NCBI RefSeq assembly: GCF_040833985.1 | Contig: NZ_CP162139.1 | Location: forward strand, 2,681,001 to 2,745,000 | Source: Leptospira sp. WS4.C2 | GTDB lineage: Bacteria > Spirochaetota > Leptospiria > Leptospirales > Leptospiraceae | DNA: 64,000 nucleotides | Direction: 5' to 3' | Part shown: piece after piece, positions 17,606 through 26,550 of the stretch | How positions within the stretch are numbered: the stretch's first letter is position 1 | Layout of the letters: each line of letters starts with the position of its first letter | Position numbers and translations under genes: made by a program | Notes under the pieces: generated by a model | Databases searched by the model: none | Seen by the model: the letters and a program-made list of their open reading frames with translations, nothing else | Told to the model about the DNA's origin: nothing

Positions 17606-19480
17606 TTATTTTAAAATTTTTAACCTAACAACATCCATTACTTCTTCAAGGATCGAAGGATCATCAATGGTTGATGGGATTGAATAGGTTTCTCCATCAA
17701 TCATTTTTCGCATTGTTTTACGAAGGATTTTTCCTGAACGGGTTTTTGGTAGTCTTTTTACAAATACCACCGACTTTAAGGAAGCAATGGCTCCAATCTT
17801 TTCTCGGATTCTATGTGTTAAATCGAATTCAATTGCTTTTTGGTCAATGACGATTCCATCCTTACATACAACGATTGCTAAGGGAACTTGCCCTTTGATC
17901 TCATCAAAGATCCCAATCACTGCAGATTCTGCAATCGATGGATTTTCAGCCACGATTTCTTCCATCTCTCCTGTGGAAAGCCTGTGCCCTGCCACATTGA
18001 TCACATCATCAATTCGACCCAAAATGAATAGATACCCATCTTCATCAAAGTAACCGCCATCACCAGTTAAATAATAGCCAGGGTAATGAGAAAGGTAAGA
18101 GGATTCAAAATTAGGATGGTCGTTCCAAAGTGTGGGCAAACATCCTGGCGGTAAAGGAAGTTTGATCACAATATTTCCCTTCTCTCCTTGTTTTAATTCA
18201 TGTCCTTCTTCATCAAGAATCCTAACATCAAATCCCTTTACCGGTTTTGTCGCTGAACCTGCCTTAGTTGGTAATGGCGATGCGCCCATCATGTTTGCAG
18301 CAATCGCCCATCCAGTTTCTGTTTGCCACCAATGATCTACCACTGGAACTTTCAGAAGTTCACATGCCCAATCATAAGTAACAGGATCCGTTCTTTCTCC
18401 AGCCAAAAATAAATATTCAAGAGAAGATATATTGTATTTAGATAACTCATTCCCATCCGGATCTTCTTTTCGAATGGCACGAAATGCAGTTGGTGCACAA
18501 AACAAAGTTTTTACTTTGTATTCTTCAATGAGCCGATAAAATGCTCCCGCATCAGGTGTTCTAACCGGTTTCCCCTCATACAAGACTGTGGTACAACCAT
18601 AAATTAAGGGCGCATAAACAATATAAGAATGTCCCACAACCCAACCCACATCCGATGCAGCAAAAAAAACATCTCCAGGTTTCATATCATATATGACTTC
18701 CATCGAATAATGCATAGCTACCGCATGACCACCGTTATCGCGAACAACTCCTTTTGGTTTTCCAGTGGTTCCTGACGTATACAGGATATACAATGGATCG
18801 GCGGAAGAAACAGGGACTGACTTCTTTTGACCTGCAGTTTCCATCAACTCATCCCAATCCAAATCTCTACCTGTATGCATGATTACTTCTAAATTAGGGC
18901 GTGATTTCAGAATCACGTAATCTGGTTTGTGAGTCGATAAATGCATTGCTTCATCTAACAATGGTTTATAAGGAATAATTTTGCTAATTTCAACACCATA
19001 CGAGGAGGTAATAACGACTTTGGGCCTACAATCGTCTAACCTAACAGCTAGTTCATGAGGAGCAAAGCCACCAAAAACTACAGAATGTACCGCCCCAATC
19101 CGGGCACACGCTAACATCGAAATAAGAGCTTCAGGAATCATGGGCATATAGATGACCACTGTATCTCCCTTTTTTACGCCTAAGGAATCTAATGAGAAAG
19201 CCATCTTTTCGACCGATTCTAAAAGTTCGCGGTAAGATAGTTTCGCTTTTGATTTTGTCACGGGAGAATCGTAAATGATGGCGATCGTTTCTCCTTTTCC
19301 CGATTCAACGTGTTGGTCTAAAGCTAAAAAAGAAGTATTTAATATTCCATCAGGAAACCAATGATTGAGTCCATCTTCACTAAGTCCATAGGCGATACTT
19401 GGTTTTTTTTGCCATGGAATTCGATCAATCAGAGACATCCAAAATTTCATTATATCTTCGCTGTGAACCAGTTGTTCCAT
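17606..19480 (-). CDS. Propionyl/acetyl-CoA synthetase (PrpE-like)
   Basis: This 624-residue acyl-adenylate-forming enzyme has the P-loop YTSGTTGKPKGVVRD, the A5 motif DHWWQTETGWAIA and the hinge LYLTGDGG-like segment YYLTGDGGYFDEDG. The C-terminal LPKTRSGKILRKTMR carries the catalytic lysine, usually regulated by acetylation. The residues after the P-loop (NGGHAVAMHYS) and FCAPTAFRAIRKEDP are more like PrpE/ACSS3 than AcsA, so propionate is a likely substrate. It converts a short carboxylate, ATP and CoA to acyl-CoA, AMP and PPi in the cytoplasm. It lies 69 nt upstream of recQ on the same strand. The split between acetate and propionate is not certain. Confidence 0.85.
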   Translation of the reverse strand: MEQLVHSEDIMKFWMSLIDRIPWQKKPSIAYGLSEDGLNHWFPDGILNTSFLALDQHVESGKGETIAIIYDSPVTKSKAKLSYRELLESVEKMAFSLDSLGVKKGDTVVIYMPMIPEALISMLACARIGAVHSVVFGGFAPHELAVRLDDCRPKVVITSSYGVEISKIIPYKPLLDEAMHLSTHKPDYVILKSRPNLEVIMHTGRDLDWDELMETAGQKKSVPVSSADPLYILYTSGTTGKPKGVVRDNGGHAVAMHYSMEVIYDMKPGDVFFAASDVGWVVGHSYIVYAPLIYGCTTVLYEGKPVRTPDAGAFYRLIEEYKVKTLFCAPTAFRAIRKEDPDGNELSKYNISSLEYLFLAGERTDPVTYDWACELLKVPVVDHWWQTETGWAIAANMMGASPLPTKAGSATKPVKGFDVRILDEEGHELKQGEKGNIVIKLPLPPGCLPTLWNDHPNFESSYLSHYPGYYLTGDGGYFDEDGYLFILGRIDDVINVAGHRLSTGEMEEIVAENPSIAESAVIGIFDEIKGQVPLAIVVCKDGIVIDQKAIEFDLTHRIREKIGAIASLKSVVFVKRLPKTRSGKILRKTMRKMIDGETYSIPSTIDDPSILEEVMDVVRLKILK

Positions 19481-19644
19481 TTTATCACATCCTAATTGTT
19501 TATAAGATGTAGATTCTTAAAAAAATCCCAACTACAAAATTTAGAAAACCTGCTAAAACAATGACGAAATTGATTTTAGAATGAATCCAAAGAACTTGAC
19601 AGTAACCTCTTTCAGATTAGTTTGATTCTACCTTAGGAGAACGA

Positions 19645-20220
19645 ATGAAACGAATCCTTATTTTTCTATTTTTCACAATACCTCTATTAGCTGATTCGAG
19701 TCTTCCTATTTCATTTGAGGAAAATGGATTGTTCGGTTTTAAAAATAAAGCAGGAAAAGTCATCATAAAACCTCAATACGAACAAACAATGGAGTTCACC
19801 AAAGAAAAGGTAAGCTTTGTGGTTAGCAACAACCGATGGGTTTGTATTGATACAAAAAACAATCCACTGTTAGAAGCCTTTATTTATGACAATGGACCCG
19901 ATTATTATTCCGAAAAATTGGCTCGTTTTGTAGAAAACAAAAAGATAGGTTATTTTGACTCTCAATGTAAAAAACTAATTCCAGCCATTTATGATTTTGG
20001 ATTTCCCTTTGAAAAAGGATACGCTATCGTTTGTAGCGGATGTGAATCGAAGTTAGATGGTGAGCATAGTATGATCATCGGTGGGAAGTATGGTCTGATC
20101 GACCGCAAGGGAAAAATCGTAGCCCCCATCGAATATGATTCCATTGACTCCATTGATTTAAAGGAAAAAAAAGCAATTGCTACTAAGAACAAAACAAAAA
20201 TTACAATCCACCTTAAGTAG
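19645..20220 (+). CDS. Exported WG-repeat protein
   Basis: The protein has 191 residues, beginning with a signal peptide (MKRILIFLFFTIPLLADSS). The rest consists of degenerate WG repeats, visible as NGLFGFKNKAGKVIIKPQYE, KKIGYFDSQCKKLIPAIYD and GKYGLIDRKGKIVAPIEYD. Such repeats form short beta units with an aromatic-Gly pair and are usually extracytoplasmic binding modules of unknown ligand. AGGAGA is placed well before the ATG. No partner gene is evident. Confidence 0.8.
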   Translation: MKRILIFLFFTIPLLADSSLPISFEENGLFGFKNKAGKVIIKPQYEQTMEFTKEKVSFVVSNNRWVCIDTKNNPLLEAFIYDNGPDYYSEKLARFVENKKIGYFDSQCKKLIPAIYDFGFPFEKGYAIVCSGCESKLDGEHSMIIGGKYGLIDRKGKIVAPIEYDSIDSIDLKEKKAIATKNKTKITIHLK

Positions 20221-20296
20221 AATTTCCTAAGTCAATGCGAATGAAAGGTACAGATAAGGCGCAAGAAAAAATATTAGAGTTTCAAATCAACCGGCC

Positions 20297-20321
20297 TTAG
20301 TCTAGATTCACTCGACTAAGT
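20297..20321. promoter_or_regulatory. Inverted repeat between the WG protein and the histidine kinase
   Basis: CTTAGTC and GACTAAG form perfect 7-bp arms around an 11-nt spacer, about 100 nt before the kinase start. There is no T-tract, so an operator is as likely as a transcript hairpin. Confidence 0.3.
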
Positions 20322-20421
20322 ACTAATCAAGTTTGATAAAGAAAAATAAATCTGTGACAGCATCGCGAATGATTCCATCATGGCTGTGACGACTGGATTT
20401 TGAATTTAGGTTTTGTTGAAA

Positions 20422-22437
20422 ATGAATTGGAAACTATCTATATGGATGGCCTGTCTTTGTAGCTGCGCACCTCTTACTTCTTTTCCCAAAACTCCCGTTG
20501 CAACCCAGGGCCAACTAGATGTTCGTTCCTGGGACTTTAATCAGAACCTCCCTCTTGCTGGTGAGTGGACTTTCCACTGGAAAGAATGGATCCAACCAAA
20601 ACAATCCAGAACAGAAACTCAATCGGATGACAAAAATCTAAAAAAGGATACGTTATCCATTCCTACCTTCCAAGTCATCGGAGAGAGATGGAAAAACAAA
20701 TTCCAAGGAACAGGTTACGCAACCTACCAATTAAAAATTCTATTTTCTGAAAATGCGAAAGAAAACATATATGCTCTCCGTTTTTTCCAGACTGGGGGTG
20801 CCGCAATGTCTATTTATGTGGACGGTAATCTACAATTGGAATTAGGGGAAGTAGGGATAACCAAGGAAACTATGGTTCCCACGCGTAGATCTGGATTGGT
20901 GCTTCTACCATACCCAAACAAAGAGTCAAATATTCTCGTATATATTTCTAATTTTCATCATGATGATGGGGCGTTTTGGTATCCACCCACTTTAGGACTT
21001 TTTGATAATACAAACAAACAAATAGTATACGAAGTAATCAAAGATTCCTTACTCACTGGTGCACTTCTATTTATGGCCTTCTATCATTTTGTTGTTTTTT
21101 TATTTCGAAGAAACAGGTCCATCATACTCTATTTTGGATTGTATTGTTTCGTGATTGCCCTCCATTCTATTTCTTTAAATGGAGATTCCTTATACAATTT
21201 ATTTCCAGAGGTTAGCTACCGTTTTGCATTTGCACTTTCTTTAATTTTTTACTTAGCAATGCCTTTTTATCTATCATTCCTATACCAGCGTTTTCCAGAT
21301 AATTTTTCAAAAAGGATCACTAACTTTTTTATATTTTCATGTTCCAGTTTATATCTTTTTGTTTTATTATCTCCTGCTGAATTAGGATCACAGACTACTT
21401 TTTACGGGTTGTTTCTAAGCATTCTAGGATTATTATATTCTATTATTTGTATCGCCTACGCAGCCTTTCAAAAAAAAGAAATGGCCCTTCCACTTCTTTT
21501 GATACAAGTTTTTTTATTCTTCAGTGCCATCAATGACACTTTATATTTATATGGAGTTCTAAACTATTTATTAATTCTAAAGTATTCTTACCTCTCCACC
21601 GTTTTATTCCAGTCTCTTCTCTTAGCTTCCTATTTTACAAAGTCTGTCATTAAAACAGAAGTATTAGGAAAAGAGCTTACAAAGCTGAATGAATCTTTGG
21701 AAAAAACCGTAATCCTTCGCACAAAAGAATATAAAGAAGCAAAACTAATTGCAGAAGAAGCAAACGAGTGGAAGGACAAATTCATCTCCCTTGTTGCTCA
21801 TGACTTAAGATCTCCTTTAAGCACCGTTTATTCTGCGTTAACGATTGTGACGGACAAAGAATCCACGGAAGAAGAAAAAACTCATATTTTTAAACAATTG
21901 TTTGTGATATTAGAAAATGCAATGTCCACTGTGGAACATTTGCTCAACCTAAATAGATTCAACAAAGGACAAATCCCTTTAAATTTATCACAAAATAAAT
22001 TTCTAGACATCTTACGACCGTTAATTGACTCTTTTACACTGGAACTACAAAAAAAGTCATTACGGTTAGATTTTTCCATTTCAGAAACTGCGACTATTTA
22101 TGCAGATAAATCTATACTCATAGAAATCCTTCGGAATGTGATCGCCAATGCGATAAAATTCAGTAACCCCAATGGTTGGATCAGGGTGGGGTTTTGTGAC
22201 AATGAAAAGTCCACCGAGATTACAATCGAAGACAATGGTCGGGGAATTTCTTTCGAACGCCAAAAAGATTTGTTTTACAAACAAATGACTTCACCGGGTA
22301 GTTTGGGAGAAAAAGGATTTGGAATTGGATTGAAACTCTGTTTCGAACTTATCCGCCTCCACCAAGGAAACATCCGAGCCCAGTCCGAAGAAGGAAAGGG
22401 AAGTCTATTCACTCTAGAGTTTCCAAAAGAAACTTAA
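20422..22437 (+). CDS. 7TM-DISM sensor histidine kinase
   Basis: This kinase has 671 residues from the ATG at 20422 (a TTG lies three codons upstream). The N-terminus ends in a lipobox-like LCSCAP and is followed by an extracytoplasmic carbohydrate-binding-like 7TMR-DISMED2 domain (LAGEWTFHW, GYATYQLKI). A seven-helix 7TM-DISM region spans about 210-410 and a short coiled coil follows. The HisKA box SLVAHDLRSPLST places the phospho-acceptor His at about 460. The HATPase domain has N box NVIANAIKFSN and G boxes DNGRGISFE and GFGIGLKL. No response regulator is adjacent, so its partner is elsewhere. Confidence 0.88.
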   Translation: MNWKLSIWMACLCSCAPLTSFPKTPVATQGQLDVRSWDFNQNLPLAGEWTFHWKEWIQPKQSRTETQSDDKNLKKDTLSIPTFQVIGERWKNKFQGTGYATYQLKILFSENAKENIYALRFFQTGGAAMSIYVDGNLQLELGEVGITKETMVPTRRSGLVLLPYPNKESNILVYISNFHHDDGAFWYPPTLGLFDNTNKQIVYEVIKDSLLTGALLFMAFYHFVVFLFRRNRSIILYFGLYCFVIALHSISLNGDSLYNLFPEVSYRFAFALSLIFYLAMPFYLSFLYQRFPDNFSKRITNFFIFSCSSLYLFVLLSPAELGSQTTFYGLFLSILGLLYSIICIAYAAFQKKEMALPLLLIQVFLFFSAINDTLYLYGVLNYLLILKYSYLSTVLFQSLLLASYFTKSVIKTEVLGKELTKLNESLEKTVILRTKEYKEAKLIAEEANEWKDKFISLVAHDLRSPLSTVYSALTIVTDKESTEEEKTHIFKQLFVILENAMSTVEHLLNLNRFNKGQIPLNLSQNKFLDILRPLIDSFTLELQKKSLRLDFSISETATIYADKSILIEILRNVIANAIKFSNPNGWIRVGFCDNEKSTEITIEDNGRGISFERQKDLFYKQMTSPGSLGEKGFGIGLKLCFELIRLHQGNIRAQSEEGKGSLFTLEFPKET

Positions 22438-22618
22438 CTTTACTTAGGTGCCTTCGATACCCTATGCTCTAGCCAAAAATACCTCTTCCCTTCCAGATAT
22501 CTTCTTATATGCAAATGTACAATAACTAAACAATAAAATCCATCGTTTGGACATCTTTTCAAATTGATTTGGTAAAAAGACTTGTCAGACTTCAAAAGCC
22601 GATTCCATTATTGCGTCG

Positions 22619-24202
22619 ATGAAAAAAAAATATCGGGTGATTCTATTGTTCTTTCTTGTGACAGGAACATCCTGTGCACCAGACAGACCTGGTGACCAAA
22701 ACGTAACCAATCATTTCGAATATTTTTTAGATGCTTCTACCGATATTCCCTTTGACAAGATTCAAAAATTAGATTCCTGGAATCCAATTTCTGAAAACCA
22801 ACTCTCTTTCAATTTTACAAATGATGTCATTTGGCTTCGAGGTAAAACAACTGAAGAAGTATTTTCACAAGGTAGTATCCTTTCCTTAGAATGGAAAGCC
22901 CTCGATTATGCAGTAATGTATTATCCTGTAAAACCCAAAGGTTATCAATCATTTGAAACGGGGGACACTATCCCTAAGTCGAAGTGGACATTGCCAGAAG
23001 TGCTCTACCCCAGCTTCCAAATTCCAAACCAGAAGAGTGTTCAATATTTCTATATTAGAATTCAATCAAAATCTATAATCTCTTTTCCCATCCGTTCCTT
23101 AAATGAAAGATCGCTTAACAAACGTATGATTCTAGAAACTGCAGTCACTTGGCTAATTTTAGGAGTTTGTGCGGTAATGTTTGTATTTGCTTTATTTTAT
23201 TTTTTTGCTTTTGGTTTAAGTGAATTTTTCTTTTATGCAGGTTATGTTGTCTGCACAGTTCTCTGGTACAATGGCCAATATGGGAATGCTTATGATGTAC
23301 TTTGGCCAGAATCTCCTTGGTGGCAGAACAAAGCCATACTAACATTTTCCACTCTTGGAATTCCTTTTTCGTTCCAATTTGTGCGAATGTTTTTAAATAC
23401 AAAAGTCAACAATCCGAGGATTGATAAAATTTTATTGATCATGGGAATTGTGGCCCTCTTTTGTGTTCCAGCAATTATTATCGCTGATACGACCAAAATT
23501 TTCTCGAGGATTGCCACTTATATTTATCTTATTTCTATTCCGCTCATTCTTGGAACAGCATTACGAAATTATTTCAAAGGAGAAAAACGAATTCTTTTTT
23601 TTCTGATCAGTTGGGGAACATATTTTATTATTAGCTATAATACAATGTTTTATCTTTTGGGGATCCTACCTTATTCCACTCCTCTTCTCTATTCTGCTGT
23701 GTTTATTTTTCCCATCGATCTATTCTTCTTATTGTTTAATCTCTTACAAAAATATGAAACACTTGAGGGGGAACGAAATGAAATCCTTCATCGAATTGTC
23801 ACCTTAAACAATGCACCAACCACTCGTTATGTGAAGTCAAAATTAAACTCAGTCAATACAGAAGAATCTCTTGCAAAATTAGAATCATGGATGCGGGCAA
23901 CCAAACCATATTTAGATGAAAAGTTGGATTTGGAAATTGCTTCCCGGGCAGTAGGCCTGACTGTCCAACAAACTTCAGAACTACTGAATTCCAAACTAGG
24001 GATTAGTTTTCGCAGTTATCTAAATTCCTTTCGGATCACAGAAGCTAAAAAATTTCTGATAGAAAAACCAGAGATGTCTATCCTTTCCATTGCCTATGCG
24101 ACAGGATTTGGATCAAAAACTGCCTTCAATGTGGAATTTAAAAAAGCAACGGGGTTGAGTCCCGTTCAATATCGGAACTCTGGTGGGTCAAATAATCAAT
24201 AA
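22619..24202 (+). CDS. 7TM-DISM membrane-bound AraC-type regulator
   Basis: The N-terminus of this 527-residue protein is a lipoprotein-like signal (VTGTSCAPD). A 7TMR-DISMED2 sensor domain of about 150 residues follows, then seven membrane helices at about 170-380. The C-terminus (about 420-520) is an AraC/XylS DNA-binding domain with FRSYLNSFRITEAKKFL and SILSIAYATGFGSKTAFNVEFKKATGLSP. The protein should convert an external signal directly into transcription control. It follows the 7TM-DISM kinase by about 180 nt; both sensor halves are related, so they may answer related signals. Confidence 0.85.
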   Translation: MKKKYRVILLFFLVTGTSCAPDRPGDQNVTNHFEYFLDASTDIPFDKIQKLDSWNPISENQLSFNFTNDVIWLRGKTTEEVFSQGSILSLEWKALDYAVMYYPVKPKGYQSFETGDTIPKSKWTLPEVLYPSFQIPNQKSVQYFYIRIQSKSIISFPIRSLNERSLNKRMILETAVTWLILGVCAVMFVFALFYFFAFGLSEFFFYAGYVVCTVLWYNGQYGNAYDVLWPESPWWQNKAILTFSTLGIPFSFQFVRMFLNTKVNNPRIDKILLIMGIVALFCVPAIIIADTTKIFSRIATYIYLISIPLILGTALRNYFKGEKRILFFLISWGTYFIISYNTMFYLLGILPYSTPLLYSAVFIFPIDLFFLLFNLLQKYETLEGERNEILHRIVTLNNAPTTRYVKSKLNSVNTEESLAKLESWMRATKPYLDEKLDLEIASRAVGLTVQQTSELLNSKLGISFRSYLNSFRITEAKKFLIEKPEMSILSIAYATGFGSKTAFNVEFKKATGLSPVQYRNSGGSNNQ

Positions 24203-24208
24203 CAACTG

Positions 24209-25306
24209 TTAAGGACCGAATACGGGCAGACCTTGGTAGATTTGATTTACAGCTGTGGCACTAATAGCCGAGCCAAAGACACGAAAACCATCAATTCCAC
24301 CATGATACCAATACCCACCTCCCCAACTTCCGAATGTAATTCTTTGTAAAATTGTGTCTACAGCACCAGTACCTGTTGTCGCTGGTGTCCCGAGAAAGCT
24401 TCCATTGGTATAAAAGGAGGAATTCGTTCCATCGAATACAATACAAATATGTGTCCAGACACCCGCAGGCGGAGCATAGGTTTGTTTCGCACTAAAATTG
24501 GCGCGAGTAAAATATAACCCAGTAACCCCTGCCGTATTTTGTAATCCAAACCCGCAAGCATTACTAAAAAGCGTACCATAAGAAAAAATCAATTCCTGCA
24601 CGCCTGATCCGAGGAGGGCATCTGGCTTAAGCCAAATACAAATGGTTCTTGGCAATGTCCCACTTGGCAACATACTATCTCCCCCAATTTGGGAACCTAT
24701 ATCTGTATTATTGAGATGGATTGCCCCATCCACATCTCCTTCATATCCAGTAATTTTGGAAAGAGTCGGGCCAGCCGTTAGTATTAAGGGCTGGATGCCT
24801 GAATTCTCGAATGATCCATTCGTAAATTTCAAATGGACTAAGGATCCTATTTCAACACCGATGCGAAGAGTTGTGCTGGTTTCTCCAGCACTCGTTGTCG
24901 CCGTGACCTTGTAATCAGTATAATTGGTTATAATCGCAGGAGAGCCACTGATTTCACAAGTTTCATTGTTTATCGTTAGTCCTGTCGGGAGTGTTGGTGA
25001 AACATTACATGCCGTGATCTGGTTGCATAAATCTGATTTGATAGAAACCGGGAAATTTTGTCCTAAAAGGTAGGTGTTTTGCGGATAGGATAAAGATGTA
25101 CCCCCTGTACAAGGTAAACAATTCCTACCTTTTAGAAGGCAAGCAAGTATTTGGGTTTCATTAAACTCACGACTATAAACATCCCCTGCATTATTAAAAT
25201 CAGAAGGATTACAATCCAAAACAAATATTAAGAGAAAGAAGATTGTGTAGGATGATTTGCAAAATCGGCCAAGGCAAGGAATACATTCGCATATATATTT
25301 TTTCAT
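24209..25306 (-). CDS. LamG-type lipoprotein with Ig-like module
   Basis: The signal sequence of this 365-residue protein ends FVLDC (lipobox) and is followed by NPSDFNNAGDVYSREFNETQ, nearly identical to the start of the paralogue at 25.5-26.3 kb. Next is a short putative Ig-like segment (SYPQNTYLLG, LPTGLTINNETCEISGSP). A concanavalin-like LamG domain occupies about 155-360, with DGAIHLNNT, RTICIWLKPDAL, WTHICIVFDG and the closing DGFRVFGSAIS. Such domains usually bind glycans or matrix proteins. It converges on the AraC-type gene with 6 nt between stops. Confidence 0.82.
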   Translation of the reverse strand: MKKYICECIPCLGRFCKSSYTIFFLLIFVLDCNPSDFNNAGDVYSREFNETQILACLLKGRNCLPCTGGTSLSYPQNTYLLGQNFPVSIKSDLCNQITACNVSPTLPTGLTINNETCEISGSPAIITNYTDYKVTATTSAGETSTTLRIGVEIGSLVHLKFTNGSFENSGIQPLILTAGPTLSKITGYEGDVDGAIHLNNTDIGSQIGGDSMLPSGTLPRTICIWLKPDALLGSGVQELIFSYGTLFSNACGFGLQNTAGVTGLYFTRANFSAKQTYAPPAGVWTHICIVFDGTNSSFYTNGSFLGTPATTGTGAVDTILQRITFGSWGGGYWYHGGIDGFRVFGSAISATAVNQIYQGLPVFGP

Positions 25307-25316
25307 CTTAACACAA

Positions 25317-25366
25317 GAGTATAAAGGAATTGTGCCTAGCAGTCGTTCGGATATATATTTCTGAAC
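25317..25366 (-). promoter_or_regulatory. Conserved upstream element of LamG lipoprotein 1
   Basis: GAGTATA (TATACTC on the coding strand) and a 27-bp block at 25340-25366 beginning CAGTCGTTC recur at the same distances before the paralogue at 26336. The 27-bp blocks match at 23 positions. The element probably contains the promoter and a shared control site. Confidence 0.5.
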
Positions 25367-25457
25367 GGAAGAATTGAAAAAAATTGATTAATTCGAAATC
25401 ATCAAAACCAAACGACATACAAAACTCATTACCAACCTATCGTTTGCTTTTCGATGA

Positions 25458-26336
25458 CTACTCTAAATATGCAATTCCCAAGTGATAAATCTGGTCAATT
25501 TGTTTGGCACTTAAGGCAATATCATAGATCCGAATGTCATCGGCATCACCCCACCAATAGTATGCCAAACCCCCACTTCCCGTCCAGGTTCCAATCACAA
25601 ACGATCCAGATGTAGTGTTGAGTGGACCAGAACCAGAAAAGGATGGACTAGCGATCAAGTTTCCATCCACATAGAGACTCACCGTAGTTCCTCCGTTATA
25701 CGAAGAGCATAAATGCGACCAGGTGTTCAGTGGGATTGTGTAATCAGCAAGGGCATCATAGCCATATCCTAAAAAAGAAACTTTGTTTCCTGTCGCCGTT
25801 GATAGTGCTAATACCGAAGCATTCGCAGTTGTAGTGGAGCCATAACGAAAAACCAATTGGTGAGAGCCATTGGCAGGAAGCTGCGAAGGTTTGATCCAAG
25901 CACACATGGTCCTTGGTTTTGCTCCCATAGGCAAACTAGAATCTTCACCTACCGCTGACGAATAATACCGGTTATTCGTATTGAAATTTATGCCCCCGTT
26001 GGCATCTCCGTCTTTGCCAGTAGTCAGATTTGGCACCCATTCCTGGGAAGATAAGTTAAAAACCACCGGTCCCGAATTCACCAAGGAACCATTGGTAAAA
26101 TCTAATTGCACTAATGGTTGGATTGGTAAAGCATTTACACCGCGAGAACAAAAAGGACCTTTCAATAAACATTCCAATATTTGAGTTTCATTAAATTCGC
26201 GACTATAAACGTCTCTTGCGTTCTCCAAATCAACGGGGTTACAAAAAAGTAAAAAAGATAAGATGAATAGAAATCCCAACCGTAAATTTCCAACTTGGGA
26301 ATAAAGAATCGAAAGGTTGAATGTTTTTATTTTCAT
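25458..26336 (-). CDS. LamG-type lipoprotein
   Basis: The lipobox in this 292-residue protein is LLFC, and the mature N-terminus is NPVDLENARDVYSREFNETQ, then CLLKG, shared with the neighbouring LamG lipoprotein. The Ig-like insert of that paralogue is missing, so the LamG domain starts near residue 75 (LVQLDFTNGSLVNSGP) and ends DDIRIYDIALSAKQID. LamG core strands RTMCAWIKPSQL, WSHLCSSYNGG and VSLYVDGNL are intact. It is expected at the outer membrane surface. The gene seems to be a duplicate of the downstream paralogue, with its upstream DNA copied as well. Confidence 0.82.
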   Translation of the reverse strand: MKIKTFNLSILYSQVGNLRLGFLFILSFLLFCNPVDLENARDVYSREFNETQILECLLKGPFCSRGVNALPIQPLVQLDFTNGSLVNSGPVVFNLSSQEWVPNLTTGKDGDANGGINFNTNNRYYSSAVGEDSSLPMGAKPRTMCAWIKPSQLPANGSHQLVFRYGSTTTANASVLALSTATGNKVSFLGYGYDALADYTIPLNTWSHLCSSYNGGTTVSLYVDGNLIASPSFSGSGPLNTTSGSFVIGTWTGSGGLAYYWWGDADDIRIYDIALSAKQIDQIYHLGIAYLE

Positions 26337-26346
26337 CTTACAGAAG

Positions 26347-26396
26347 GAGTATAGTAGATTGAATCAGATCAGTCGTTCCGATATATACTTTAGAAC
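26347..26396 (-). promoter_or_regulatory. Conserved upstream element of LamG lipoprotein 2
   Basis: This is the second copy of the element described at 25317-25366, with the same 30-nt distance between the CATCTTA near the start codon and CAGTCGTTC. The sequences between the conserved blocks differ, which suggests selection on the blocks. Confidence 0.5.
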
Positions 26397-26550
26397 TTAT
26401 TTAATCATAAAATGGCCTCCAGACCTGTTGTAAAGTTGTTTAAATCATCAAAAGGCTCTGGATATTTTTCGATCCGATAGATTTACGAGACGAAATTTCT
26501 TGCTTAAAAAGCTAAACTCTCTAGACTGAGTTAGGTAACTGGTATTCAAA

